DNA of 64,000 nt, from the NCBI RefSeq assembly GCF_001995255.1, contig NZ_MUZR01000002.1:62001-126000 (forward strand). The letters run 5' to 3'. Each line of letters starts with the position of its first letter. Within the stretch, counting starts at the first letter, position 1. A program made the position numbers and the translations under genes. Source of the DNA: Thioalkalivibrio halophilus (GTDB taxonomy: Bacteria; Pseudomonadota; Gammaproteobacteria; Ectothiorhodospirales; Ectothiorhodospiraceae). This document shows positions 15,854 through 26,863 of the stretch, piece by piece. The notes below the pieces were generated by a model. It was not told the origin of the DNA and did not search any database. It was given only the letters and a program-made list of their open reading frames with translations.

Positions 15854-16465
15854 ATGCAAAGTTCCGCGCCCGGAGCCGAAAACCCCGAACAGCACTGGCA
15901 GGCCCGTTATGACGCGGGTTCGACCCGCTGGGACCGGGGCGAACCCAGCCCTTCTCTGGAGCGCTGGCTGGCGCTCACCGATCTCGCGCCCGGCGCCCAT
16001 GTGCTGGTGCCGGGCTGCGGCTATGGCCACGAGGTGCCGGAGCTGGCCGAACGCGGCTTCCGGGTCACCGGCCTGGACGTGGCGCCCACGCCGGTCGAGC
16101 ACCTGCAGGCGGAGCTGGAACACCGGGGCCTGCAGGCACACGCGGCGGCCGTACAGGTCGACATGCTCGACTGGATGCCGGAGGCGCCCGCGGACGCCAT
16201 CTACGAACAGACCTCGCTGTGTGCCCTGCCGCCCGCGCAGTGGGAGGCGTACGCCGATCGCCTGCGGCGCTGGCTGCGCCCGGGTGGCGAGCTGTTCGCC
16301 TGCTTCATGCAGACCGGACGCGATGGCGGGCCACCCTATCATTGCGCGCTGCCCGACATGCAGGCACTGTTTCCGGAGGAGCACTGGATCTGGCGCGACG
16401 ACGCCGGGGCCACGGAGCACTTCAACGGCAAGCATGAAATCCTGCGCCGGCTGATCCGGCGCTGA
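15854..16465 (+). CDS. TPMT-family SAM-dependent methyltransferase
   Basis: The 203-residue protein begins near HWQARYDAGSTRWDRGEPSP, the start motif of thiopurine S-methyltransferase-family proteins, followed by VLVPGCGYGHEVPELAERGF for SAM binding, TGLDVAPTPVEHL, and DAIYEQTSLCALPPAQW. It ends with TEHFNGKHEILRRL. Members methylate thiols, halides or tellurite/selenite. The ATG at 15854 is preferred; upstream in-frame starts would add a poorly conserved extension. It is divergent from the MBL gene, and the HAD phosphatase follows 30 bases later on the same strand. Confidence 0.85.
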   Translation: MQSSAPGAENPEQHWQARYDAGSTRWDRGEPSPSLERWLALTDLAPGAHVLVPGCGYGHEVPELAERGFRVTGLDVAPTPVEHLQAELEHRGLQAHAAAVQVDMLDWMPEAPADAIYEQTSLCALPPAQWEAYADRLRRWLRPGGELFACFMQTGRDGGPPYHCALPDMQALFPEEHWIWRDDAGATEHFNGKHEILRRLIRR

Positions 16466-16495
16466 CACGGGCCGCCCGACGGCCGGGAGGTGACC

Positions 16496-17311
16496 ATGTT
16501 CCTGCAGCCACCCAGTGGCCTCAACGGCATCCGCGCGGTGCTCCTGGATCTCTCCGGCGTGCTGTATGTGGGCGACCGCGCGATCCCCGGGGTCGCCGAA
16601 GCCCTCCGGCGACTGCAGACCGCCGGATATCCCCTGCGCTACGTGACCAATACCACGCGCCATTCGCGCGCCCGCATCGTGCGCGAACTCTCGTCCATCG
16701 GCTTTACCATCCCGCCCGAACACCTGGCGACCGCCCCCGCGGCCATCCATACGCGCCTGCAGGCCGAAGGGCGGCGACCGCTCCTGCTGCTCAACCCGGA
16801 TCTGGCGCCGGAGTTCGAGGATATGGCCACGGATGATCCCGATGTCGTCGTCCTCGGCGACATGGGAGAGGCCTTCGACTATGCCCATCTCAACCGTGCA
16901 TTCCGCACGCTGATGCAGGGCGCCCCCCTGTGGGTGATGGGCGTTAACCGGTATTTTCGCGAGGCGGACGGCCTGTCCCTGGATCTGGGTCCCTTCGTGC
17001 GGGCGCTGGAATTCGCAGCGGACGTGACCGCCGAGAACTTCGGCAAACCCGACCCCCGGCTGTTCCATACGGCCGTCGCCGATCTCGACTTGAGCCCGGA
17101 AGAGGTCCTGGTTGTGGGAGACGACGTCACGTCGGACGTCGAAGGGGCTCTGGACGCGGGCATGGCCGCCTGCCTGGTGCAGACGGGCAAGTACCAGCCC
17201 GGCGACGAGAACCTGTGCGGTCACCCCGGCGCGGGACTGGCGGGCGATCTGGCGGATGTCGTGGACGGCCTGCTGGACCCCGCCTGCCATCCCGAGCGGG
17301 AACGCCCCTGA
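16496..17311 (+). CDS. HAD-IIA phosphatase, HDHD2/LHPP type
   Basis: The 271-residue protein has HAD motif I as LLDLSGVLYVGD (D-x-S-G-V, as in LHPP/HDHD2 rather than DxDGT), motif II in the RYVTNTTRHSRARIV region, Lys in ENFGKPDPRLFH, and the final acidic motif VLVVGDDVTSDVEGALDAGM. The family hydrolyses phosphohistidine, phospholysine or sugar phosphates. The ATG at 16496 follows GGGAGG. It shares a strand and a short gap with the TPMT-like gene and is followed by a GC-rich hairpin. Confidence 0.88.
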   Translation: MFLQPPSGLNGIRAVLLDLSGVLYVGDRAIPGVAEALRRLQTAGYPLRYVTNTTRHSRARIVRELSSIGFTIPPEHLATAPAAIHTRLQAEGRRPLLLLNPDLAPEFEDMATDDPDVVVLGDMGEAFDYAHLNRAFRTLMQGAPLWVMGVNRYFREADGLSLDLGPFVRALEFAADVTAENFGKPDPRLFHTAVADLDLSPEEVLVVGDDVTSDVEGALDAGMAACLVQTGKYQPGDENLCGHPGAGLAGDLADVVDGLLDPACHPERERP

Positions 17312-17318
17312 ATGAGGA

Positions 17319-17360
17319 CCGCCCCGACGGACTTCCGGGGGGAGAAGACCGACGGGGCGG
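17319..17360. terminator. GC-rich hairpin between convergent genes
   Basis: CCGCCCCGACGG and CCGACGGGGCGG form a 12-bp stem with one mismatch between the HAD gene and iscR. There is no T tract, so function as a terminator is uncertain. Confidence 0.45.
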
Positions 17361-17422
17361 AAAGGGTACCGGACCACGAGCCCGGCGCGACCCGCGAGAG
17401 CGGGCCGCACCGGGGATCGTGA

Positions 17423-17902
17423 TCAGGCGGCGTCGTTACGGAAGATGAAGTGGTGCCGGGCGCCGCGACGCTCGTCCTGCTGCCGCGCCACCTTCTGCAC
17501 TTCCGGACGGTTGGCGAACTGCGCCAGGGTGATGCCGTCGAGAAAATCGTACAGCTGCTGGCTCAGCTCGTCCCACAGCTCGTGGGTCAGGCAGCGATCG
17601 CCTTCCTGGCAGTCCTTGTGACCCTTGCAGCGGGTCACGTCCACCGACTCATCCACCGCCGTGATGATGTTGGCGACGCTGATCTGGTCAGCACGCTTGG
17701 CCAGGCGGTAACCACCGCCGGGACCGCGGACCCCTTCGACCAGACCCGCCTTGCGCAGCTTCGCGAACAGCTGCTCCAGATAGGACAGGGAGATCCCCTG
17801 GCACTGGGAAATGTCGGCGAGGGTCACCGGACCGATCCGGTCGTGAATCGCCAGGTCCATCATTGCTGTCACCGCATAGCGGCCCTTGGTCGAGAGTTTC
17901 AT
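17423..17902 (-). CDS. iscR: Fe-S cluster regulator IscR
   Basis: The 159-residue protein is Rrf2-family with the start [18 protein letters not shown], a winged helix including [20 protein letters not shown], and the [2Fe-2S] cysteine triad in [14 protein letters not shown] (spacing Cx5Cx5C) followed by the ligand-like THELW His. IscR controls iron-sulfur assembly genes according to cluster status. The ATG at 17902 follows a clear GGAGG. Unlike E. coli, no iscSUA genes follow in this window; the gene is alone and convergent with a HAD phosphatase. A plausible IscR box lies about 80 bases upstream. Confidence 0.92.
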   Translation of the reverse strand: MKLSTKGRYAVTAMMDLAIHDRIGPVTLADISQCQGISLSYLEQLFAKLRKAGLVEGVRGPGGGYRLAKRADQISVANIITAVDESVDVTRCKGHKDCQEGDRCLTHELWDELSQQLYDFLDGITLAQFANRPEVQKVARQQDERRGARHHFIFRNDAA

Positions 17903-17981
17903 GTCTTTCGCCTCCGAAATCGTGGTCGGTATGTCGCCTTGTTCCTTTTCCCAGTCCTTATGGCAACAGATTCCGTTCCTA

Positions 17982-18007
17982 GTTCCCGACAACCATGGTC
18001 AGGAATA
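17982..18007 (-). promoter_or_regulatory. Candidate type-1 IscR binding site
   Basis: On the minus strand ATTCCTGAC and GTCGGGAAC flank seven bases, matching the YYGAC-N7-GTCRR core of type-1 IscR sites. Autoregulation of iscR is the usual pattern. The rest of 18008-18333 holds a collapsed repeat palindrome and no gene. Confidence 0.5.
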
Positions 18008-18273
18008 ATTCCGTTATCCTAACAAGCGTTTTGACAGATTTCACGCTTTTCTAACGGTTCTACTCATTAGGATATTCAAAAATCGCCAAAGTTCCAGAGG
18101 TAGAAGGGACTTTTTTCCTCTTTCAGGCCGAGACTATGCTGGACGCAATACAGAAAGGCACAAAATGCGTAAAGTTTTTCGACGCCGCGGCCTCGGCAAT
18201 CGAACCCTTGCCAGGGAGGGAGTGGAATCGAACGAGGAGTCGGGGACCAACTGCAGCGCAACCGCGCCCGACC

Positions 18274-18299
18274 AGGGAAACACTGATCAGTGTTTCCCT
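18274..18299. repeat. Collapsed MITE-like element (terminal repeats only)
   Basis: AGGGAAACACTGA is followed directly by its reverse complement, a perfect 26-bp palindrome. It equals the two outer ends of the ~270-bp element joined at the shared TGATCA, with the whole interior missing. Confidence 0.8.
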
Positions 18300-18333
18300 A
18301 ACGGAGAGCGCCGTGCGGCGGGACGAAATCGAG

Positions 18334-18891
18334 TCAGGGGAGGATCTGGACCGGGGTCCCCACGGGAAGCCGCGGGAACAGCTCGATCACCTCGTCATTG
18401 CGCATGCGCACACACCCGTGCGAGGCCGGCTGTCCGATGCGGCCCTCCTCATCGGTACCGTGGATGTAGATGTAACGCTGCAGCGAGTCGATGCCCTCGC
18501 CCCGGTTCACGCCATCTTCCAGACCTTCCAGCCACAGGATCCGCGAGGTGATGTTGTCACGCGGACTGCGCTCATCAGGGCCGGTGAGGATCTCGGCCGT
18601 CTGCCCGGTATTGCCCCGGGCGCGGAAGATGGTGCCCTTCGGGGCCCCCTCGCCGAAGCGCTCGGCGATGCGATGCAGACCCGGCGGGGTCTTGAGGCTC
18701 CCGTCCTCGTTACCCACGCCGTTCTCGGCGGTGGACACCTCGAAGATGTCGGTCACCCGGCCGTCCTCCCACACGTAGAGGCGCTGCTGGTCGACGCGGA
18801 CCACGACCACCGGCAGATCGGCGGAGGCCCGCGCCCGCTCGCGGGCGTCGGCCACCACCGGTTCGATCCATTCGAGCGAGGGCAATGTCAC
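18334..18891 (-). CDS. L,D-transpeptidase (YkuD domain)
   Basis: The 185-residue protein carries the YkuD domain: VDQQRLYVWEDG at the N-terminal strand, the catalytic motif YIYIHGTDEEGRIGQPASHG followed by CVRM, and LFPRLPVGTPVQIL at the end. The Cys in SHGCVRM is the nucleophile. No signal peptide or membrane segment is visible, unusual for an enzyme of periplasmic peptidoglycan cross-linking; a leaderless export or scaffold use is possible. It starts at GTG five bases after purF, so it should be translated from the purF transcript. Confidence 0.87.
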   Translation of the reverse strand: MTLPSLEWIEPVVADARERARASADLPVVVVRVDQQRLYVWEDGRVTDIFEVSTAENGVGNEDGSLKTPPGLHRIAERFGEGAPKGTIFRARGNTGQTAEILTGPDERSPRDNITSRILWLEGLEDGVNRGEGIDSLQRYIYIHGTDEEGRIGQPASHGCVRMRNDEVIELFPRLPVGTPVQILP

Positions 18892-18896
18892 GTCGC

Positions 18897-20408
18897 CTAC
18901 TTCTTGTTGGCCAGATCAAGGACTTCGCCCGCGACCGGCGTGTTTTTCACGCCGTCGGCGCGGGCCGCGGCCAGCTGGTCCAGATAGCCATCCGGCAGCT
19001 CGGTCACGTATTCGCCGGTAAATACCGAGCAGTCGAATTCGTCGATCGAGCGGTTTCCGCGCCACACCGCAGCCTTCAGGTCATCCAGGTCCTGGTAGAT
19101 CAGCCGATCGGCGGCAATGGCCTCGCAGACCTCGTCCTCGTCGCGTCCGTGGGCGATCAGCTCGTGTGCGGCCGGCATGTCGATCCCGTAGACATTGGGA
19201 TAGCGCACCGGCGGCGCGGCGGAGGCAAAATACACCTTCCTCGCCCCGGCCTCGCGTGCCATCAGCACGATCTCGCGCGAGGTGGTCCCGCGCACGATGG
19301 AATCGTCCACCAGCATCACGTTCTTGCCGCGGAACTCCAGCGAGATGGCATTGAGCTTCTGCCGTACCGACTTCTGCCGCTTGGTCTGCCCCGGCATGAT
19401 GAAGGTCCGGCCGATGTAGCGGTTCTTGATGAAGCCCTCGCGGTACTTGATGTCCAGCTCGTGGGCCATCTCCAGCGCGACGGTGCGCCCCGTGTCGGGG
19501 ATGGGCACAATCACGTCGATATCGTGATCCGGCCACTCGCGGCGGATCTTCTCGCCCAGCGCCGTGCCCATGCGCATGCGTGCGCGATGAACGAATACGT
19601 TGTCGATCACCGAATCGGGCCGGGCGAAATAGACGTGCTCGAAGATGCAGGGCGTCAGCCGCGTGTTTTCCGCACATTCCCGCGTGTACACCTCGCCGTC
19701 GGGGGTGATGAACAGAGCCTCGCCCGGTGCCAGATCGCGCTCCAGTTCGAAACCCAGGGATTCCAGCGCCGCGCTTTCCGAGGCCGCCATCCATTCAAGG
19801 CCTTGCCCGTCTTCGGCTTCGCGCGAGCCGTAGACCAGCGGCCGGATCCCCTGCGGGTCGCGGAACGCCAGCATCCCGCGGCCGGCGATCATGGCCACCA
19901 CGCCGTACGCCCCGCGCGCCCGCTGGTGCACCCGTTCCACCGCATCAAAGACAGAGTCCGGCGTCAGGCCGTTGTCGATGAAACGGAGCAGCTCCTGGGC
20001 GAAGACATTGAGCAGGATCTCGGAGTCGGAGTCGGTATTGATGTGGCGGCGGTCGGTGGCGAACAGCTCGTGCTTGAGCTCCCCGGCATTGGTCAGATTA
20101 CCGTTGTGCCCCAGCGTGATGCCGAACGGCGAATTCACGTAGAAGGGCTGGGCCTCGGCCGAAGACGAGGAACCGGCGGTGGGATAACGCACATGGCCGA
20201 TCCCCATATTGCCGGTCAGCGTCTGCATGTGGTGATTGTTGAACACATCGCGCACCAGCCCGTTGTCCTTGCGCAAATGCAGCCGCCCGTCATCGTCGCA
20301 GGTCACGATGCCCGCGGCATCCTGGCCACGGTGCTGCAGCACCAGCAGGGCATCATAAATGGGCTGATTGACCGGGGAACGGCCAACGATTCCGACAACT
20401 CCGCACAT
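18897..20408 (-). CDS. purF: Amidophosphoribosyltransferase
   Basis: The 503-residue protein begins MCGVVGIVG; the Cys exposed after Met removal is the glutaminase nucleophile, with no propeptide. The glutaminase domain has [13 protein letters not shown] and GHVRYPTAG, and the PRPP-binding loop [18 protein letters not shown] lies near residue 365. It catalyses the first committed step of purine synthesis, PRPP plus glutamine to 5-phosphoribosylamine. cvpA lies 90 bases upstream, the typical cvpA-purF arrangement. Confidence 0.97.
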   Translation of the reverse strand: MCGVVGIVGRSPVNQPIYDALLVLQHRGQDAAGIVTCDDDGRLHLRKDNGLVRDVFNNHHMQTLTGNMGIGHVRYPTAGSSSSAEAQPFYVNSPFGITLGHNGNLTNAGELKHELFATDRRHINTDSDSEILLNVFAQELLRFIDNGLTPDSVFDAVERVHQRARGAYGVVAMIAGRGMLAFRDPQGIRPLVYGSREAEDGQGLEWMAASESAALESLGFELERDLAPGEALFITPDGEVYTRECAENTRLTPCIFEHVYFARPDSVIDNVFVHRARMRMGTALGEKIRREWPDHDIDVIVPIPDTGRTVALEMAHELDIKYREGFIKNRYIGRTFIMPGQTKRQKSVRQKLNAISLEFRGKNVMLVDDSIVRGTTSREIVLMAREAGARKVYFASAAPPVRYPNVYGIDMPAAHELIAHGRDEDEVCEAIAADRLIYQDLDDLKAAVWRGNRSIDEFDCSVFTGEYVTELPDGYLDQLAAARADGVKNTPVAGEVLDLANKK

Positions 20409-20498
20409 ACTGACTCCAGGGGGTTCGGGATGGCCCTTGCGTGATCGGGCCGGATCGGTGATTCGTTTCGACGGGTGATGTAATTTACGGCTGACGTC

Positions 20499-21089
20499 CT
20501 ATTGCGGCGTATCCGGCGGTCCGGCATCCGGTTCGACCCCGGACTCGAACGGGAACGGGGCCTCCCCGTGGGCGCCCGCGTCCGTCTCGCCTCCGGACAG
20601 CAGACCCTCCAGATGTTCCCGCCAGTCTTCGGGGAGCAGTCCCAGCATCCAGTCGACCACGCGCTCGAAATGCGGGATGAGCATGCTGCGCTCCCACCAG
20701 CCCTCCTCCGGCATCAGGGTCAGCGAGGCGAGGAACACCAGCATGGCCACCAGCACCACACCGCGCAGAGCACCAAAGATGATGCCCAGGGCACGGTCGG
20801 TCCCGGTGAGCCCGGTCCCCTTCACCAGCTTGCCCGCCAGCACGCCCAGCAGGCCGCCCACGATCAGCACGGCAATGAACAGCACCGCGAAGCCGATTGC
20901 GAGCCGCACGGTCTCGTCCGGGACGGCGTCCGGCAGGATCACGGCGACGTCAGCGGCAAAGCGGATGCCCACCCATACGCCCACGATCCACGTCGCCAGC
21001 GAGAAGGTCTCGCGCACGAATCCGCGGAACAGGCTGATCACCCCTGATACGGCGATCAGGGCAATAATGACAAGGTCGATCCAGTTCAC
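20499..21089 (-). CDS. cvpA: CvpA family membrane protein
   Basis: The 196-residue protein starts MNWIDLVIIALIAVSGVISL, then has FRGFVRETFSLATWIVGVWV and three to four membrane spans, which is the CvpA layout; the C-terminal ~60 residues are hydrophilic and acidic. CvpA is linked to colicin V production and bile/envelope stress tolerance, and is coupled to purF in most gammaproteobacteria, as it is here. Confidence 0.93.
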   Translation of the reverse strand: MNWIDLVIIALIAVSGVISLFRGFVRETFSLATWIVGVWVGIRFAADVAVILPDAVPDETVRLAIGFAVLFIAVLIVGGLLGVLAGKLVKGTGLTGTDRALGIIFGALRGVVLVAMLVFLASLTLMPEEGWWERSMLIPHFERVVDWMLGLLPEDWREHLEGLLSGGETDAGAHGEAPFPFESGVEPDAGPPDTPQ

Positions 21090-21143
21090 GGTGTCAGTCT
21101 ATCGCAGGCTTGCTGGAACACGTACATCGATGCGTGGCGGCCT

Positions 21144-21779
21144 TCAGGGGAAGGTCACCACGATCCCGGACAAATCCCGTTCTTCTTCCAGGTCCTCGCG
21201 CAGGCGGATCGCCGCTTCGCGATCGGCCCGAGGCCCGACCTTGACCCGGTAGACGGTCTCGCCGTCCACCGTCACGTCCTCGACAAACGCCGCCAGACCG
21301 GCATCCCGCAGGGCCTGTTCCTGTTCGCGCGCATTGTCCCCGTCCCGGTAACTGCCGACCTGGACCGCCCATCCACTGGTGACCTCCTGCGTCGGCTCCC
21401 CCTCGCGCCGCAGCGGCTCCGGCCCCTGCGCCGCCTCGGTTTCGGGACTGGCCACAGAGTCGTCCCCGGCCATGTCATCTTCGTCATCTTCCGCGTCACG
21501 GTCCGATGGCAATCTCCGCGCCTCCGCAACGCGCGACGTATCCATACCGGGCGTTTCCATCTCGTCCTCCGGTGCTTCATCGCGCATGCGCATGTCACGT
21601 TCCGACGGCAACGGCACGTCCGGCTCGGCGAACTGCGGTGCCTCGGGGACCGGGTCTTCCGCGTCCGTCATGTACTGGTAACCCGCCCCGTCGAACACCC
21701 ATGGCAGGAAAATCACCGCGAGCGCGATCAGGATCACCGCGCCGACCAGGCGATAACGCACAACCGGCTCGTCGCTCAC
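21144..21779 (-). CDS. SPOR-domain protein, DedD-like
   Basis: The ~211-residue protein has one N-terminal membrane segment (LVGAVILIALAVIFLPWVF), an acidic linker of about 100 residues, and a C-terminal SPOR domain (SGWAVQVGSYRDGDNAREQE ... VYRVKVGPRADREAA). SPOR domains bind septal peptidoglycan lacking stem peptides. DedD sits between folC and cvpA in E. coli, as it does here. The GTG at 21779 overlaps the folC stop and has GAGGTG upstream; an ATG at 21800 would add seven residues. Confidence 0.88.
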   Translation of the reverse strand: MSDEPVVRYRLVGAVILIALAVIFLPWVFDGAGYQYMTDAEDPVPEAPQFAEPDVPLPSERDMRMRDEAPEDEMETPGMDTSRVAEARRLPSDRDAEDDEDDMAGDDSVASPETEAAQGPEPLRREGEPTQEVTSGWAVQVGSYRDGDNAREQEQALRDAGLAAFVEDVTVDGETVYRVKVGPRADREAAIRLREDLEEERDLSGIVVTFP

Positions 21780-23134
21780 GGTGACACCTCGCCCGCGCAT
21801 ACCGGCTCCACCGGGCGCGTCGCCGTGGCTGCCGCCTCGGCCAGGAACGCGGGCCCTTCGGTCGCGGCGGCAGCCACGGTGTGGAACGACCCGAACACCA
21901 CCACGCGTCCCGACGCCCCGGCCAGCTCCCGCGCCCGGTCCAGCCCCTGCGCCACGCTCGCCGCCGGGGCTTCGACCCGGTCGACACCGGCTGCGGCCAG
22001 TTCCGCGGCCATATCGGCCGCCGGCAGCGCGCGCGGAAGATCCAGGGACAGCGGCACCCAGTGGTCGACCACCTCGTCGAGGGCCGCCCACATCGCGGCG
22101 CGCTCCTTGTCGGCCATCACCGCCACGGCGGCGACCACCGGACCCGATACCGGTCGCGCCCGCAGCCAGCGGGCCAGTTCTGCGACCGCATGCCCGTTAT
22201 GGGCTACGTCGAGCAACCATTCGGGCTCGGCCCCACCCGGGCGAACCCGCTGCAGCCGACCCGGCGCCTGGCTGCGCAACGCGGCTTCCACCACGGCGCC
22301 GTCCAGGCGGTATTCCAGCCCGAGACCCGCCACCACGGCCATGGCCGTGGCCAGGTTCACGCGTGCGGCGCCATCCACGGTCGCGACCGCCTCCGGCGCG
22401 AGTTCCAGCAGGGTCTCCTCGGCTTCGAAGCACCACTGCAGCGCATCCGCACGTCCCACGGCAGGCTGCAGGTCGTAGTCCTCGCCCACCCGACGTACCG
22501 GCACGTCGAGCAAGCGAGCCCTGGCCTGCACGCTGTCGGGCGGATCCGGGTCGCCCAGCATCAGCGGGCGAGCCTCGCGCAGGATCCCCGCCTTTTCGGC
22601 CCCGATCGCCTCGCGGGTGTCACCCAACCATTTCTGATGATCCAGATCCACCGCGGTAATGACGGCAATGTCGGCGTCCCAGATATTGGTCGCGTCCAGC
22701 CGCCCGCCCAGGCCCACCTCCAGCACCTGCACGTCCACCGCGGCCTCGCGAAAAAGCCAGCCGGCGGCGAGCGCGGCGAATTCGAAATAGGTCAGCGAGT
22801 CCTCGCCCCGCGCCCGATCCACCGCGTCAAAGGCCCGGCACAGCGCATCGTCCTCGGCTTCGACGCCGTTGATGCGAATGCGTTCGTTGTAGCGAACCAG
22901 ATGGGGGGAGGTGAACAGACCGGTGCGCAGACCCATCGCCTGCAGCAGGCCCGCGGTTCGCGTGGCCACGCTGCCCTTGCCGTTGGTCCCGGCCACCAGC
23001 ACCGTACGCGGCGCATGCCGGCACAGCCCCAGGCGATCGGCGACCCGGGTCGCCCGCTCCAGGGTCAGATCCATGGCGACCGGGTGCAGGGTCTCCTGCC
23101 AGCTCAGCCAGTCGTCGAGACGTTCGAAGCGCAC
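21776..23134 (-). CDS. folC: Dihydrofolate/folylpolyglutamate synthase
   Basis: The 452-residue protein shows the Mur ligase-like ATP-binding loop LVAGTNGKGSVATRT near residue 50, TGLFTSPHLVRYNERIRING, DVQVLEVGLGGRLDATN and the ITAVDLDHQKWLGDTREAIG motif. It adds glutamate residues to folates and forms dihydrofolate from dihydropteroate. It follows accD by 4 bases and overlaps the SPOR gene, in the standard accD-folC-dedD order. Confidence 0.96.
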   Translation of the reverse strand: MRFERLDDWLSWQETLHPVAMDLTLERATRVADRLGLCRHAPRTVLVAGTNGKGSVATRTAGLLQAMGLRTGLFTSPHLVRYNERIRINGVEAEDDALCRAFDAVDRARGEDSLTYFEFAALAAGWLFREAAVDVQVLEVGLGGRLDATNIWDADIAVITAVDLDHQKWLGDTREAIGAEKAGILREARPLMLGDPDPPDSVQARARLLDVPVRRVGEDYDLQPAVGRADALQWCFEAEETLLELAPEAVATVDGAARVNLATAMAVVAGLGLEYRLDGAVVEAALRSQAPGRLQRVRPGGAEPEWLLDVAHNGHAVAELARWLRARPVSGPVVAAVAVMADKERAAMWAALDEVVDHWVPLSLDLPRALPAADMAAELAAAGVDRVEAPAASVAQGLDRARELAGASGRVVVFGSFHTVAAAATEGPAFLAEAAATATRPVEPVCAGEVSP

Positions 23135-23138
23135 GGCC

Positions 23139-24104
23139 TCAGTCGGCCGGCCGGCCGCGGCTTTCGTCCGCTCCCGCGGTGGCCGGCACGGCCGCGTCCA
23201 CGGAACCGGAATGGGCTTCGCGGCTTCCGGGCTCGGGATCCTCGCCCGGGGCCGGCGCGTGCATCATCATGCCCAGGATGGACGCCATGCGGGTGCGCAT
23301 CTCACGACGGTCGACAATCATGTCGATGGCGCCATGATCCAGCAGGAATTCCGAGCGCTGAAAGCCCTCCGGCAGGGTCTCGCGCACCGTCTGCTCGATC
23401 ACCCGCGGACCGGCAAAACCGATCAGCGCCTGGGGTTCCGCCGCGTTGACATCGCCCAGCATGGCCAGACTGGCCGAAACCCCGCCCATGGTGGGGTCGG
23501 TCATCACCGAGACGAACGGGATGCGCTCCTCGCGCAGGCGCGCCAGTACCGCGCTGGTCTTGGCCATCTGCAGCAGCGAGAACAGCGCCTCCTGCATGCG
23601 CGCTCCGCCCGATGCGCTGAAGCAGACCAGCGGGATCTGTTTCTCCAGCGCCCGATCCGCACCGCGCACGAAGCGCTCGCCGACCGCCGAGCCCATGGAG
23701 CCGCCCATGAAACGAAAATCGAAGGCCGAGGCCACCAGTGGCCGACCCAGCAGCTGCCCTTCCATCACCACCAGGGCGTCGCGCTCACCGGTGGATTTCT
23801 GCGCGGCCGCGAGGCGGTCCTTGTATTTCTTGGAATCGCGGAACTTGAGGACATCCGAGGATTCGATGTTTTCCGCAATCTCCTCGCGTCCCTGTTCGTC
23901 GAGGAAGGTCTCCAGACGCCGCCGCGCGTGCATGCGCCGGTGATGCCCGCACTTGGGGCAGACATCCAGATTGCGCTCCACCTCGGGACGGTAGAGCGTG
24001 GCATCACAACCTTCGCAACGCACCCACAGACCTTCCGGGACCCCGCGCTTGTTCGCGTTGTCGGTGCGGATGCGCGAGGGCATCAACTTTTCGAACCAGC
24101 TCAT
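23139..24104 (-). CDS. accD: Acetyl-CoA carboxylase carboxyltransferase beta subunit
   Basis: The 321-residue protein has the AccD zinc finger ([20 protein letters not shown] then PKC) at residues ~31-53 and the carboxyltransferase fold with [20 protein letters not shown] and [20 protein letters not shown]. The C-terminal 35 residues are low complexity. It forms malonyl-CoA with AccA and biotin carboxylase for fatty acid synthesis. trpA ends 33 bases upstream. Confidence 0.97.
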   Translation of the reverse strand: MSWFEKLMPSRIRTDNANKRGVPEGLWVRCEGCDATLYRPEVERNLDVCPKCGHHRRMHARRRLETFLDEQGREEIAENIESSDVLKFRDSKKYKDRLAAAQKSTGERDALVVMEGQLLGRPLVASAFDFRFMGGSMGSAVGERFVRGADRALEKQIPLVCFSASGGARMQEALFSLLQMAKTSAVLARLREERIPFVSVMTDPTMGGVSASLAMLGDVNAAEPQALIGFAGPRVIEQTVRETLPEGFQRSEFLLDHGAIDMIVDRREMRTRMASILGMMMHAPAPGEDPEPGSREAHSGSVDAAVPATAGADESRGRPAD

Positions 24105-24136
24105 GCCGACTCCGTCACGGACGCAAAACGCGCATT

Positions 24137-24966
24137 CTACACCGAGCCGGCGGCACTCGTGGAGCGTGCCGCATCCATCGCGCGACGCATCTCACCGAGT
24201 TTGTCCGCCGCCGCACGGATGAAGCCCGCCGAATCCCCCGGATGGGCCTCCGCCAAGCTGACCAGCGCACTGCCAACCACCACCGCATCGGCCACCCGCG
24301 CCACGGCCGCCGCGGATTCCGCGTCGCGGATCCCGAAGCCCACGCCCAGGGGCAGATCGGTGTATTGGCGGATCGCGTCCAGACGCTCATTCAGCGCCGA
24401 GGGGTCCAGACTCTGCGAACCGGTTACACCCTTGAGCGAGACGTAATACACAAACCCGCGCGCAGCGCGGGCCAGGTGACCGATACGCTCGCTGGAGGTC
24501 GTCGGTGCCACCAGGAAGATCGGGTCAATTCCCGCCCGATCGAGCAGGCCGGTCACCTCGTCGCATTCCTCCGGCGGCAGGTCCACCGTCAGCAGGCCGT
24601 CCAGGCCAGCGGCAGCCGCAGCCTCGGCGAATGCCTCGAAGCCCATGCGTTCCACCGGGTTGAGATAGCCCATCAGCACCACCGGCGTATCCGCGTCGCG
24701 TTCCCGGAACTGACGCACCATCTCCAGCACGTCGCGCAGCCCGGTGCCATGCTGCAGGGCCCGCTCGTGCGCGCGCTGGATCACCGGCCCGTCGGCCATC
24801 GGGTCGGAGAACGGGACCCCCAGCTCGACCAGGTCGGCGCCGGCGTCGACCAGCGCATGCATCAGGTCGACCGTCGCTCCCGGCTCCGGGTCGCCCGCGG
24901 TGATGTAGGGCACCAGGGCTGCGCGCCCGGCCCCACGGCATTGTTCGAAGCGTTGCTGGATGCGGC

Positions 24967-24970
<4 letters not shown>
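24137..24970 (-). CDS. trpA: Tryptophan synthase alpha chain
   Basis: The 277-residue protein has the TrpA hallmarks [39 protein letters not shown] and [14 protein letters not shown]. The catalytic Glu is in [10 protein letters not shown] and the Asp in [10 protein letters not shown]. The GTG start overlaps the trpB stop, a coupling expected for an alpha-beta complex. It cleaves indole-glycerol phosphate to indole. Confidence 0.97.
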
Positions 24971-26170
<1,200 letters not shown>

Positions 26171-26178
<8 letters not shown>

Positions 26179-26806
26179 TCAGTGTCACCTCGTTGCGTCG
26201 CACCGCGCGCACGAAGGCGCGCATGCGTTCCGGTTCCTTGATCCCGGGTGCGGACTCCACCCCGGAGCTCACGTCGACCCCCCAGGGGCACGTTACGTTC
26301 AATGCCGCCTGTACCGACTCGGGATCCAGCCCGCCGGCCAGCAGCCACGGCCGTGGCAGGTCGGGCGGGATCCGCGACCAGTCGAAGCGGTGGCCGGTTC
26401 CGCCGGTACGCCCGCCACCGTGGCTGTCGAGCAGGAACCCGCGTGCCTGCGGGTGCGCGTCCATCGCCCGGCGCGGATCCGCATCGCCGGCCATCGCGAC
26501 CGCCTTCAGATACGGCCGGCCGAACCGCGTACAGTCCGCCGCCTCCTCGTTCCCGTGGAACTGCAGGCAGTCCAGCGGCACGACGTCCAGGACCTCCTCC
26601 ACCCGCCGGGGATCCGGATCCACGAACAGACCCACGGCGCTCACCAGCGGCGGCAGCGCCGCGGCAATCCCTGCGGCCTGCTCCGCGCCCACGCAACGCC
26701 GACTGGCCGGGTGAAACACCAGGCCCACGGCATCGGCCCCGGCCTCAGCCGCCGCGCGCGCCTGTTCCGGGGTCGTGACCCCGCAGATCTTGATCCGATA
26801 ACGCAT
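26171..26806 (-). CDS. trpF: Phosphoribosylanthranilate isomerase
   Basis: The 211-residue (beta/alpha)8 protein begins [20 protein letters not shown] with the catalytic Cys, followed by [36 protein letters not shown] and [16 protein letters not shown], and ends near [20 protein letters not shown]. All are TrpF signatures. It converts PRA to CdRP in tryptophan synthesis, upstream of trpB. Confidence 0.96.
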
Positions 26807-26863
26807 TCGCCAAGCCTACCAGAACGCGCCGGATTCCCGCGGATACCCTGCCCGGGATCACCC

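Noticed and set aside
17903-17992. N-terminal extension of iscR by 30 codons
   Set aside because: The GGAGG before the ATG at 17902 and the universal [11 protein letters not shown] start of IscR fix the start; the extension overlaps the promoter region.
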